This document shows, piece after piece, positions 1 to 5,800 of a stretch of 12,617 nucleotides of DNA. Location of the stretch: assembly GCF_900546705.1 (NCBI RefSeq), contig NZ_URDP01000050.1, forward strand, positions 1 through 12,617. Reading direction: 5' to 3'. The notes beneath the pieces are model-generated. The model was given only the letters and a program-made list of their open reading frames with translations, searched no databases and was not told where the DNA came from. The stretch's first letter is position 1. Every line of letters begins with the position of its first letter. The position numbers and the translations under genes are program-made. Source of the stretch: an uncultured Oscillibacter sp. (GTDB lineage Bacteria > Bacillota > Clostridia > Oscillospirales > Oscillospiraceae).

Positions 1-296
1 GCAAAGCGGGCCTCCGCCGGGAAGGTGTAGGTGTTGAGCCAGTCCAGCAGGGGAAGATCCATACCGGTGCCCAGCATGGGGTACTGGGGGGCGTGCAGAT
101 GCATGTCACAAAAGGCGGGCAGGATCAGCGCCTGGCCGTACTCCTCAGCCGGCGCGCCGGCAAAGCGCTCCGGCAGCGTGGGAAATACGCCGGTGATGCG
201 GCTGTTTTCCGCAACGAGATAGCCGCTGGGGGTGACGTCCAGCTTCCCCAATGCCGGGGAGGAGACGATGGTACCGTGTAAAATTGTCAAAGCCAT
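1..296 (-). CDS. guaD: Guanine deaminase (amidohydrolase family), N-terminal part, runs off left edge
   Basis: This gene likely hydrolyses guanine to xanthine and ammonia in the cytoplasm (purine catabolism/salvage). Only the first 98 codons are in the window; the rest lies beyond base 1. The visible part has an N-terminal beta-sandwich start, then the metal-binding HxH motif in CDMHLHAPQYPMLGTG (His66 and His68). The following stretch, MDLPLLDWLNTYTFPAEARF, is typical of guanine deaminases and separates it from other amidohydrolases. The start is the ATG at 296-294 because AGGAGGT lies 4 bases upstream (307-301). An in-frame ATG at 314-312 has no ribosome binding site and sits inside a small hairpin. 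The gene is preceded by a purine riboswitch (399-466) and terminator, which supports a purine role. Other amidohydrolases such as chlorohydrolases share the HxH motif, but the APQYPMLGTG context favours guanine deaminase. Confidence 0.88.
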   Translation of the reverse strand, partial: MALTILHGTIVSSPALGKLDVTPSGYLVAENSRITGVFPTLPERFAGAPAEEYGQALILPAFCDMHLHAPQYPMLGTGMDLPLLDWLNTYTFPAEARF

Positions 297-354
297 ACAA
301 ACCTCCTGCGCCATGGGCGCTTTTCCCGGGCTTTTGCCCGTTTGTACGCGGCAC

Positions 355-400
355 AAAAAAGAAGTGCCCGACCGGAGGAAACCGTCCTCTGGCCAGACAC
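355..400 (-). terminator. Intrinsic terminator forming the riboswitch expression platform
   Basis: On the minus strand the arms 400-385 and 379-364 can pair over 16 positions with a single A-C mismatch and a few G-U wobbles. The loop is 5 nt (CGGTT), and a T-rich run (TTC then six T, 363-355) follows. The 5' arm begins on the last two bases of the aptamer P1 stem (400-399), as in transcription-terminating purine riboswitches. It lies about 50 nt before the guanine deaminase ribosome binding site, so termination here would switch that gene off. Confidence 0.85.
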
Positions 401-466
401 CCATAGAGAAGCCTTCGGCGGCTCCGTAGAAACTTTCGCGCCATGTACAAGCGAAATTATATGAGT
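399..466 (-). promoter_or_regulatory. Purine riboswitch aptamer, guanine class
   Basis: The minus strand carries the conserved purine aptamer core. The P1 5' strand is ACTC (466-463), J1/2 is ATATAAT, P2 is TTCGC/GCGAA (455-451 with 439-435), J2/3 is GTTTCTAC (433-426), and P3 is GGAGCC/GGCTTC (425-420 with 413-408). The closing J3/1 plus P1 strand is CTATGGGT (406-399). The base equivalent to C74 of the xpt aptamer, which pairs with the ligand, is C at position 406; this predicts guanine/hypoxanthine rather than adenine (which needs U). J1/2 and J2/3 match the canonical guanine form rather than known 2'-deoxyguanosine variants. It sits in the leader of guanine deaminase. Confidence 0.9.
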
Positions 467-493
467 CCTTTTCAGTTGTATGCCGTTACTTAC

Positions 494-522
494 ACCATAG
501 CATAAGCCGGTGGGAAAAGCAA
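494..522 (-). promoter_or_regulatory. Sigma-A-type promoter for riboswitch and guanine deaminase
   Basis: On the minus strand TTGCTT (522-517) is followed after 17 bases by TATGGT (499-494). Transcription would start about 20 nt before the aptamer P1 strand, which is the right place for a riboswitch leader. Confidence 0.6.
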
Positions 523-548
523 GAGGCACCTTTTTGGCCGCTGCCGGC

Positions 549-554
549 TATACT
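549..554 (+). promoter_or_regulatory. Possible -10 box of the ZIP transporter gene
   Basis: TATACT lies 48 nt before the ATG at 602. No good -35 hexamer is visible at the usual distance. A 6-bp GC hairpin (561-566 with 573-578, CGGGCG/CGCCCG) would fall in the resulting leader. This is the only promoter-like element I see for the gene. Confidence 0.3.
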
Positions 555-601
555 GGCATACGGGCGCGCTTCCGCCCGAATCTGAACATGAGGCGAGAAC
601 T

Positions 602-1357
602 ATGTGGTATGCGCTGTGCCGCGCAGCCGCGGGGACGGGATTCACCTTTTTGATGACCGTCCTGGGCGCGGCGGCGGTGTTTTTCGTATCCGGGGAGCCC
701 AGACCCCGGAGCCAGAAGGCCATGCTGGGCTTTGCCGGCGGCGTGATGACGGCGGCCTCCGTTTGGAGCCTGCTGCTGCCTGCCATCGAGCAGGCAGAGC
801 AGTCCGGAACCCTGCCGGGCTGGGTACCTGCGGCGGGAGGCATGGTGCTGGGCGTGGTGTTTTTGTCGGCGCTGGACGCCTGCGTGCCGTTTCTGCGCCG
901 GTCGGAGGGGGAGGAGTCCCGGCGCCAGAGCGCCCTGCTGATGACGGCCATCACCCTTCACAACATCCCCGAGGGAATGGCGGTGGGGCTTGCCTTTGCC
1001 CTGGCCGGGGCGGGAGAGACGGCGGGCGCCGCGGCGCTGGCCCTGGGCATCGGCATCCAGAACTTTCCCGAGGGAGCGGCTATCTCGCTGCCTTTGCGCC
1101 AGGCGGGGGCGTCCCGGCTGCGGGCCTTCCTGGGAGGCGCGGCGTCGGGGGCGGTGGAGCCGCTGTTCGGTGTGGCCGTGGTGCTGGCGGCGGGTGCGGT
1201 ACATCCCCTGATGCCGTGGCTTTTGAGCTTTGCGGCGGGCGCTATGGTGTACGTAGTGGTGGAGGAGCTGGTGCCACAGGCCCACGGCACCTCCGGGACC
1301 TGCGGATTCGTGACAGGCTTTTTGGTGATGATGGTGCTGGACGTGTCGCTGGGATGA
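602..1357 (+). CDS. ZIP family divalent metal transporter (ZupT-like)
   Basis: This is an integral membrane protein that likely imports divalent metal ions such as zinc or iron. The 251 residues form about eight hydrophobic segments, the usual count and length for bacterial ZIP proteins. Both signature metal-binding helices are present: HNIPEG at residues 120-125 and QNFPEG at 153-158. The GAVEP element (183-187) and the glutamate pair EEL near 221-223 also fit. The charged loop SEGEESRRQ (about 101-109) precedes the first metal helix, but the His-rich loop seen in many ZIPs is absent. GAGG (590-593) lies 8 bases before the ATG. The gene stands alone between oppositely oriented genes and probably has its own promoter. 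Metal specificity cannot be told from sequence, and no metal-regulator site is evident. Confidence 0.9.
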   Translation: MWYALCRAAAGTGFTFLMTVLGAAAVFFVSGEPRPRSQKAMLGFAGGVMTAASVWSLLLPAIEQAEQSGTLPGWVPAAGGMVLGVVFLSALDACVPFLRRSEGEESRRQSALLMTAITLHNIPEGMAVGLAFALAGAGETAGAAALALGIGIQNFPEGAAISLPLRQAGASRLRAFLGGAASGAVEPLFGVAVVLAAGAVHPLMPWLLSFAAGAMVYVVVEELVPQAHGTSGTCGFVTGFLVMMVLDVSLG

Positions 1358-1364
1358 GCGAAGC

Positions 1365-1393
1365 AAAAGGCCCCGGCCGCAAAGGCCGGGGCC
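1365..1393 (-). terminator. Strong intrinsic terminator of the thiI-cinA-collagen-like group
   Basis: A perfect 10-bp GC stem, GGCCCCGGCC (1369-1378) with GGCCGGGGCC (1384-1393), encloses a 5-nt loop. On the minus strand it is followed by TTTT (1368-1365). It begins 7 bases after the collagen-like gene's stop codon. The ZIP gene ends on the other side at 1357, so the hairpin separates the convergent units; there is no T-run for the plus direction. Confidence 0.82.
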
Positions 1394-1400
1394 GCCGCGC

Positions 1401-2060
1401 TCAGGCGGGAAGATTCAGTTTCAAAAACACCAGCGTCGCCCCGCCGTCCCGGGTGGGGGTGCTGGCGTTGGCGTTGAGGGTGAACACCGTCTCCTCCGGA
1501 ATGACCGCCAGAAAGGCACTGGACCCGGATACGCTGACGCCGTCGGTTCCCGTTCGCCCGTAGACGCCGTACTCCAGGAAGGGGCGATCATTGTAGGCGG
1601 GGGTGATCTGGAGATAGCCCGCCGTGTCCAGCACGGCGGAAATGCTGTAGGTGACAAAATACGTCCCCGGCGAGAGCTGGATCTGGGTATCCGAGAGAGC
1701 AGTAATCTGCCCGGTGGAGTCGGTTACCGCCGGAAACAGGACGATGGGCTCGCCGCTTTCAAACTGCTGCATAAACGTGAAGAAGGACGCGGCGGCGCTC
1801 ATGCCCGGCAGGCCGGGCGCACCGGGGGCACCATCTGCTCCGGGCTGTCCGTCGGCACCGGGTGCACCGGGCTGCCCGTCCGCGCCGGGGGCACCATCGG
1901 CGCCCCGGGGGATGAAGAACGACAGCTCCACACCGCAGGGGGTGGGGTGGGCACACACCCGGGCGTCGGTACCCGGGGCGGTGGTGACAGTGGAGCCGAC
2001 CGTCACGTCCGGAATGCAGCAGCAATTGCCGCAGCCGCTGTCCTGACAAGAATGGCACAT
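1401..2060 (-). CDS. Collagen-like triplet-repeat protein with Cys-rich N-terminus (BclA-like layout)
   Basis: The 219-residue protein has three parts. Residues 1-52 carry a cysteine cluster, CHSCQDSGCGNCCC at residues 2-15 (six Cys), plus C36 and C42. Residues 53-86 are eleven uninterrupted Gly-X-Y collagen triplets rich in GAD, GAP and GQP. Residues about 88-219 form a beta-rich domain (SPGTYFVTYSISAV and similar) resembling the C1q/TNF-like jelly-roll ends of BclA-type spore-surface glycoproteins. There is no signal peptide or membrane segment, which fits a protein assembled on the spore surface from inside the mother cell; that role is inferred. AGGAG (2073-2069) lies 8 bases before the ATG. 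It sits 49 bp after cinA and may be cotranscribed or have its own unseen promoter. No enzymatic function is expected. The family call is sound; location and role are not shown by sequence. Confidence 0.82.
   Translation of the reverse strand: MCHSCQDSGCGNCCCIPDVTVGSTVTTAPGTDARVCAHPTPCGVELSFFIPRGADGAPGADGQPGAPGADGQPGADGAPGAPGLPGMSAAASFFTFMQQFESGEPIVLFPAVTDSTGQITALSDTQIQLSPGTYFVTYSISAVLDTAGYLQITPAYNDRPFLEYGVYGRTGTDGVSVSGSSAFLAVIPEETVFTLNANASTPTRDGGATLVFLKLNLPA
1803..1904 (-). repeat. Collagen (Gly-X-Y)n coding repeat, 11 triplets
   Basis: This stretch encodes residues 53-86 of the collagen-like protein, with Gly at every third position. The DNA is itself repetitive (near-identical 9- and 18-base units such as GGTGCACCGGG on the plus strand), so triplet number could vary between strains by slippage or recombination. 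Confidence 0.85.
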
Positions 2061-2109
2061 ATGCTGAACTCCTTTCCATGGGGGATGGTCCAGTATATGC
2101 CCCCGCGTG

Positions 2110-3369
2110 TCAAAGGGTCAGCGGCAATCCCGCCAGGTACCGGCGCAGCAGATCGAAGGCGTGGTTGGCGGACAGCTCCTGAATACGGTCCCGGCGCCGG
2201 CGCCCGAAGTCGCAGCGGCGGCAGAAGGTGCCATCCGGGGTGTCCAGGCCGATGAACACCAGCCCCACGCTGTTGCCCCGCTCGTCAGGATCGGGGCCGG
2301 CCACGCCGGTGACGGACACGGCCACGTCGGCGCCGGTAATGCGCCGGGCGCCCTGGGCCATGGCCCGGGCCGTCTGCTCCGACACGGCACCATGCTGCTC
2401 CAGCACGTCCCGGTCAACGCCCAGCACGGCCGCCTTCATGTCTGTCCAGTAGCTAACCACACCGCCCCGATAGACCTGGGAGGCCCCTGCCAGGGCAGTC
2501 ATCCGCTGGGCGATCTGTCCGCCGGTGCAGCTTTCCGCACTGGCCATGGTCAGCCCCCTGCGCCGCAGCGCCTCCGAGCACACGGCCTCCAGGCTGGCAA
2601 CGTCCACGCCGTAGACTACATCGCCCAGCAGGGCACATACTTCTTCCACCACAGGCCGCAGCAGTCCTTCCGCGGCCTCGGCGGTGGCGGCCTTGGCCGT
2701 GGCCCGCAGACGCACCTCGCTGGGCTTGGCGTAGGTGGCAAGGGACGGATTTTCCATGTGGGCCATCCGTTCCCGGAGACGCTCCTCCATAGGGCTCTCC
2801 CCCAGGCCGAAGGTCATGATGTCGTGGGAGACAATGACCTCCGGAGAGAGGGCGCGCAGATAGGGCAGAGCATAGTCGTGCAGCATGGTCCGCATCTCAA
2901 AGGGCGGGCCCGGCAGCATGAGCACGTGGATGCCGCCGCACTGGAAGGCACAGCCTGGGGCGGTGCCCACGCTGTTGGGAAAGATGACGGCGTCTTTCGG
3001 AAACTCCGCCTGGGGGCGGTTATTTTCCGGCATGGCCAGGTGGACGTTTTTTTCAAAGTAGCGGCGGATCTCCTCCAGGATGTCCGGGTGGAACACCAGC
3101 GGCAGCCCAAAAGCGGCGCACACGGTCTGTTTGGTCAGATCATCGTAGGTGGGGCCCAGGCCCCCGGTGGTAATAATCACGTCCGCCCGGCGGCGGGCGA
3201 TGTCCACGGCCTGTGCAAGGCGTTCGGGGTTGTCGCCTACCACCGTGTGCCAGTAGACATTGATGCCCACGGCGGAAAGAGCCTGAGACAGCTCCTGGGC
3301 GTTGGTGTTGGCAATATTACCCAGCAGCAGCTCGGTGCCTACAGCAATGATCTCAGCAGTATGGGACAT
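2110..3369 (-). CDS. cinA: CinA-type protein: MoaB-like domain plus nicotinamide-nucleotide amidase domain
   Basis: The protein is full length (419 aa) for the two-domain family. Residues 1-170 are the molybdopterin-binding (MoaB/COG1058) domain, with GTELLLG at 11-17 and TTGGLGPTYDD at 67-77; in characterised relatives this region has ADP-ribose/NAD-derivative pyrophosphatase activity. Residues about 255-415 are the PncC domain, which deamidates nicotinamide mononucleotide, with the catalytic-site ESCTGG (279-284, Ser280) and SVTGVAGPDPDERG (352-365). Its likely role is pyridine nucleotide recycling in the cytoplasm; the 'competence' name is historical. AGAAGG (3382-3377) lies 7 bases before the ATG. 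It follows thiI by 46 bp on the same strand with no terminator between, so the two are probably an operon. Confidence 0.95.
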   Translation of the reverse strand: MSHTAEIIAVGTELLLGNIANTNAQELSQALSAVGINVYWHTVVGDNPERLAQAVDIARRRADVIITTGGLGPTYDDLTKQTVCAAFGLPLVFHPDILEEIRRYFEKNVHLAMPENNRPQAEFPKDAVIFPNSVGTAPGCAFQCGGIHVLMLPGPPFEMRTMLHDYALPYLRALSPEVIVSHDIMTFGLGESPMEERLRERMAHMENPSLATYAKPSEVRLRATAKAATAEAAEGLLRPVVEEVCALLGDVVYGVDVASLEAVCSEALRRRGLTMASAESCTGGQIAQRMTALAGASQVYRGGVVSYWTDMKAAVLGVDRDVLEQHGAVSEQTARAMAQGARRITGADVAVSVTGVAGPDPDERGNSVGLVFIGLDTPDGTFCRRCDFGRRRRDRIQELSANHAFDLLRRYLAGLPLTL

Positions 3370-3415
3370 GGGGATGCCTTCTTTCGTAGAAGATAAAGAA
3401 TAAAAAGACGCGCTG

Positions 3416-4612
3416 TCAAATCCGGGGGTCGTCGGTGGGCTTTACCCGCACCCACTTGTCCCCGGCCAGGGCCTCTTCCACCAGAGCATCCACATCCAAT
3501 ACGGCCTCCGCTTCCCGCACGTCCTCCACCTTGGGACGGGTGCAGGGGTGGCGGGGGGTAAAGACGGTGCAGCAGTCCTCATAGGGGAGAATGGAGGTAT
3601 CGTAGGTGCCGATCTGCCGCGCCATGCGGATGATCTCCACCTTGTCCATGCCGATCAGGGGCCGCAGCACCGGCAGCGTGGTCACGTCCTCGGTGGTGCC
3701 CAGGGCCAGCATGGTCTGGCTTGCCACCTGGCCCAGGGATTCGCCGGTGACCAGGGCGCCGGCCCCAGCCCGACGAGCCACGGCCTCGGAGATGCGCATC
3801 ATGAAGCGGCGCATGATGAGGGTGAAGTACTCCTCCGGGCAGTTTTTGCGGATCTCCTCCTGAATCTTGGTGAAGGGAATCACGTGCACCACCATGCGCC
3901 CGCAGTAGGCGGTCAGCAGCCGGGCCAGCTCCAGCACCTTGTCCAGGGCCTGCTGGGAGGTGTAGGGCGGGGAGACGAAGTGCACCATCTCCAGCTGCAC
4001 GCCCCGGCGGGCCATCATCCAGGAGGAAACGGGGCTGTCCAGTCCGCCGGAGAGCAGGCTCACGGCGGTGCCGCCCATGCCCACGGGCAGTCCGCCGGCG
4101 CCGGGCACGGAGGGGGCGTGGACGTAGGCGTACTTCTCCCGGATTTCCACGTACACGGTCAGATCCGGGTGATGGACGTCCACGCTGACGTGAGGGAAAC
4201 GCTCGGCCAGCTCGCCTCCCACGGCCTGGCTGAGCTGGATGGAGGTCATGGGGAAGAGCTTATCGGCCCGCTTGCTCTCCACCTTGAAGCTGCGGGCGGC
4301 GGCAAAGGCGTCGGAGAGGTAGGCCACGGCGGTGTCCACAATGGCCTCCACGGTCTTCTCACAGGGAACGGCCCGGGCCACGGCGGCCACGCCGAATACC
4401 TGGCAGCAGGCGGCGAAGGCGCCCTCCATGTCGCATGCGTCGCCCTGCGGCTCCACGTAAATGGTGCTCTGGCGCACCAGCACCCGGAAGTCGCCGAAGC
4501 GGCGGATACGGCGGCGGACGTTGTTCATGAGCTTGTCCTCGAAGGCTTTGCGGTTGAGGCCCTTCAAGACCACTTCGCCCAGCTTCAGAAGGAGGATCTC
4601 GTTGTTGTTCAT
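3416..4612 (-). CDS. thiI: tRNA 4-thiouridine synthase ThiI (rhodanese-less form)
   Basis: ThiI adenylates U8 of tRNA and inserts sulfur to give 4-thiouridine; in some bacteria it also feeds sulfur to thiamine-thiazole synthesis. The 398 residues comprise an N-terminal ferredoxin-like domain (1-60), a THUMP domain (about 61-168) and a PP-loop ATPase domain with SLLSGGLDSP (185-194). Conserved elements TGESLGQVASQT (289-300) and PYEDCCTVF (343-351) follow. The C-terminal rhodanese domain of the enterobacterial enzyme is absent, as is usual in Gram-positive bacteria. The start is the ATG at 4612, not an upstream in-frame ATG (the frame stays open to 4894), because GGAGG (4625-4621) lies 8 bases before it and family homology begins at MNNNEILLLKLGE. 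The extension would also read through the promoter region. No NifZ-type cysteine desulfurase gene is adjacent. Confidence 0.95.
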   Translation of the reverse strand: MNNNEILLLKLGEVVLKGLNRKAFEDKLMNNVRRRIRRFGDFRVLVRQSTIYVEPQGDACDMEGAFAACCQVFGVAAVARAVPCEKTVEAIVDTAVAYLSDAFAAARSFKVESKRADKLFPMTSIQLSQAVGGELAERFPHVSVDVHHPDLTVYVEIREKYAYVHAPSVPGAGGLPVGMGGTAVSLLSGGLDSPVSSWMMARRGVQLEMVHFVSPPYTSQQALDKVLELARLLTAYCGRMVVHVIPFTKIQEEIRKNCPEEYFTLIMRRFMMRISEAVARRAGAGALVTGESLGQVASQTMLALGTTEDVTTLPVLRPLIGMDKVEIIRMARQIGTYDTSILPYEDCCTVFTPRHPCTRPKVEDVREAEAVLDVDALVEEALAGDKWVRVKPTDDPRI

Positions 4613-4641
4613 AGGGATGCCCTCCAGATACGAAAATAGAT

Positions 4642-4678
4642 GCCCGCCGGCGGACAGAACATCCGCCGCTGAGCGGGC
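4642..4678 (-). promoter_or_regulatory. Two-tier stem-loop in the thiI leader
   Basis: On the minus strand GCCCGC (4678-4673) can pair with GCGGGC (4647-4642). Inside that, GGCGGA (4667-4662) pairs with TCCGCC (4654-4649) around a 7-nt loop. It lies between the -10 box and the ribosome binding site of thiI. There is no T-run, so it is not a terminator; function unknown. Confidence 0.45.
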
Positions 4679-4694
4679 CGGTACAATGTAATTC

Positions 4695-4700
4695 ATTATA
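4695..4700 (-). promoter_or_regulatory. Consensus -10 box for thiI
   Basis: A perfect TATAAT on the minus strand (4700-4695) lies about 83 nt before the thiI ATG. The -35 region (TTTTTC at 17 bp spacing) is poor. Confidence 0.5.
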
Positions 4701-4747
4701 CCGCATTCGCCCCGGAAGAAAAAGCCCTGATTTTTTCTGAAAATAAT

Positions 4748-4776
4748 TTGAAAAAATTTTTGCCCTGTGCAATAAA
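4748..4776 (+). promoter_or_regulatory. Promoter of the PepSY-domain secreted protein
   Basis: TTGAAA (4748-4753), a 17-base spacer and AATAAA (4771-4776), with an extended TGC just before the -10. It is divergent from the thiI promoter, about 50 bp away, within an AT-rich patch in an otherwise GC-rich region. Confidence 0.55.
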
Positions 4777-4851
4777 CCGGTGCTGCCGTCCGTTTATCAG
4801 GCAGAAAGGGCGGTAAGGCCGCCGCAAGAAGACTGCTGAAAAGGAGAATGA

Positions 4852-5682
4852 ATGATGAAGAAGACCGGATACTGGAAGGGCTTTGCCTCCGCACTGGTGC
4901 TGACGGCTATGGTGACGGCTCTGGGCGTCACGGCCACGGCAGCCTCCAAGAGCACAATCGAAGTGGAAGAGGGAATCAAGATCAGCATCAACGGCGCCAG
5001 CTTCACGCCCCGGGACGCCGACGGCAAGAAGGTGCCGGTGTTCCTGTACAACGGAACCACCTATATCCCCGCCCGGGCGGTGTGTGAGGCTGCGGGCATG
5101 GACGTGTCCTTTGACTCCGATACCCGCACGGTGGAGCTGACCACCCAGGACTGGAACCTGGCCTGTGACCCCGCCGCCAGCGGCTATATCACCCGGGCCG
5201 AGGCCAAATCCGTCGCTCTGGACGACGCAGGCCTCAACTCCTACGATGTGGTATTCCTGAAGGCCCAGCTGGACTGGGACGACGGCGTGGCCCACTACGA
5301 CGTGGAGTTTTACAGCAACGGCGTGGAGTACGACTATGAGATCAACGCCTCCACCGGCAAGATCATCGAGTCCGACCGGGACGTGGACGACTTTGATGTG
5401 CCCGACGACTGGTACGGCTACGGCAAGGGCAACGGGTATGGCAACGGCAACGGCTATGGCAATGTGTCCTCCAGTGCGAATCTGATCGGCCAGAGCAAGG
5501 CCCAGCAGATTGCCCAGAACAAGGCCGGCAGCGGCGCCACGGTGGTCAAGTGCCAGCTGGACTGGGAGGACGGCCGCCAGGTTTACGAGTTGGAGCTGCG
5601 CAACGGCCGGATGGAATATGAGTGCGACATTGACGCCAAGACCGGCACCATCCTCACCTGGGAGAGCGACTACGACGATTGA
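4852..5682 (+). CDS. Secreted protein: copper-amine-oxidase-N-like stalk domain plus two PepSY-like repeats
   Basis: This 276-residue protein is probably exported or cell-envelope associated. An N-terminal signal peptide (KK near the start, hydrophobic 11-28, TATAAS cleavage region near 30-32) is followed by a domain at about 36-98 with VFLYNGTTYIPARAVCEAAG. That element is typical of the copper amine oxidase N-terminal-like 'stalk' domain common in Firmicute surface proteins. Two related PepSY-like units follow, at about 112-173 and 209-270. Each contains a matching LDW(D/E)DG stretch and ends in TG(K/T)I, separated by a Gly/Asn/Tyr-rich linker (186-204). PepSY domains are thought to bind or inhibit proteases, or act as envelope modules; the substrate is unknown. 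AAGGAG (4841-4846) is 5 bases before the ATG at 4852 and 8 before the ATG at 4855, so either may be used. No sortase signal or transmembrane anchor is seen at the acidic C-terminus. Confidence 0.82.
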   Translation: MMKKTGYWKGFASALVLTAMVTALGVTATAASKSTIEVEEGIKISINGASFTPRDADGKKVPVFLYNGTTYIPARAVCEAAGMDVSFDSDTRTVELTTQDWNLACDPAASGYITRAEAKSVALDDAGLNSYDVVFLKAQLDWDDGVAHYDVEFYSNGVEYDYEINASTGKIIESDRDVDDFDVPDDWYGYGKGNGYGNGNGYGNVSSSANLIGQSKAQQIAQNKAGSGATVVKCQLDWEDGRQVYELELRNGRMEYECDIDAKTGTILTWESDYDD

Positions 5683-5697
5683 AGCATGCTGAAAAAA

Positions 5698-5724
5698 GGA
5701 CGCCCGACGGGGCGTCCTTTTTTT
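5698..5724 (+). terminator. Intrinsic terminator after the PepSY gene
   Basis: A perfect 8-bp stem GGACGCCC/GGGCGTCC (5698-5705 with 5710-5717) with a GACG loop is followed by seven T. An A6 run on the other side would let it act in both directions. It starts 15 bases after the stop codon. Confidence 0.92.
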
Positions 5725-5733
5725 GCGGGCGCG

Positions 5734-5762
5734 TTGCACTGCCGGGAGAAATCTGGTATCAT
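5734..5762 (+). promoter_or_regulatory. Promoter of the iron-sulfur flavoprotein gene
   Basis: TTGCAC (5734-5739), 17-base spacer, TATCAT (5757-5762), 38 bases before the start codon and immediately after the preceding terminator. Both hexamers are close to consensus. Confidence 0.65.
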
Positions 5763-5800
5763 TTGCCTGTGATCTGAAATTTTTACAGGAGGAGACTGCC

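Noticed and set aside
399..466. Adenine or 2'-deoxyguanosine riboswitch
   Set aside because: The ligand-pairing position is C (406), not U, and J2/3 GTTTCTAC is the canonical guanine form.
604..1563. 319-codon plus-strand frame overlapping the ZIP transporter
   Set aside because: It is a frame-shifted copy of the same region with Gly/Arg-rich translation, and the ZIP frame has clear HNIPEG and QNFPEG motifs.
1803..1904. Possible CRISPR-like or minisatellite array
   Set aside because: The repetition has a 9-base codon-triplet period inside an open frame and lacks spacers; it is explained by collagen coding.
1651..2046. Plus-strand Pro/Gly-rich collagen-like frame
   Set aside because: It is the reverse complement of the Gly-X-Y coding repeat, which also yields G-P-rich triplets; only the minus strand has the N-terminal Cys region, the beta domain and a ribosome binding site.
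4613..4894. 94-residue N-terminal extension of ThiI (in-frame ATG at 4894)
   Set aside because: The extension overlaps the TATAAT box, the divergent promoter and the start of the neighbouring gene; the ATG at 4612 has a good ribosome binding site and matches the family start.
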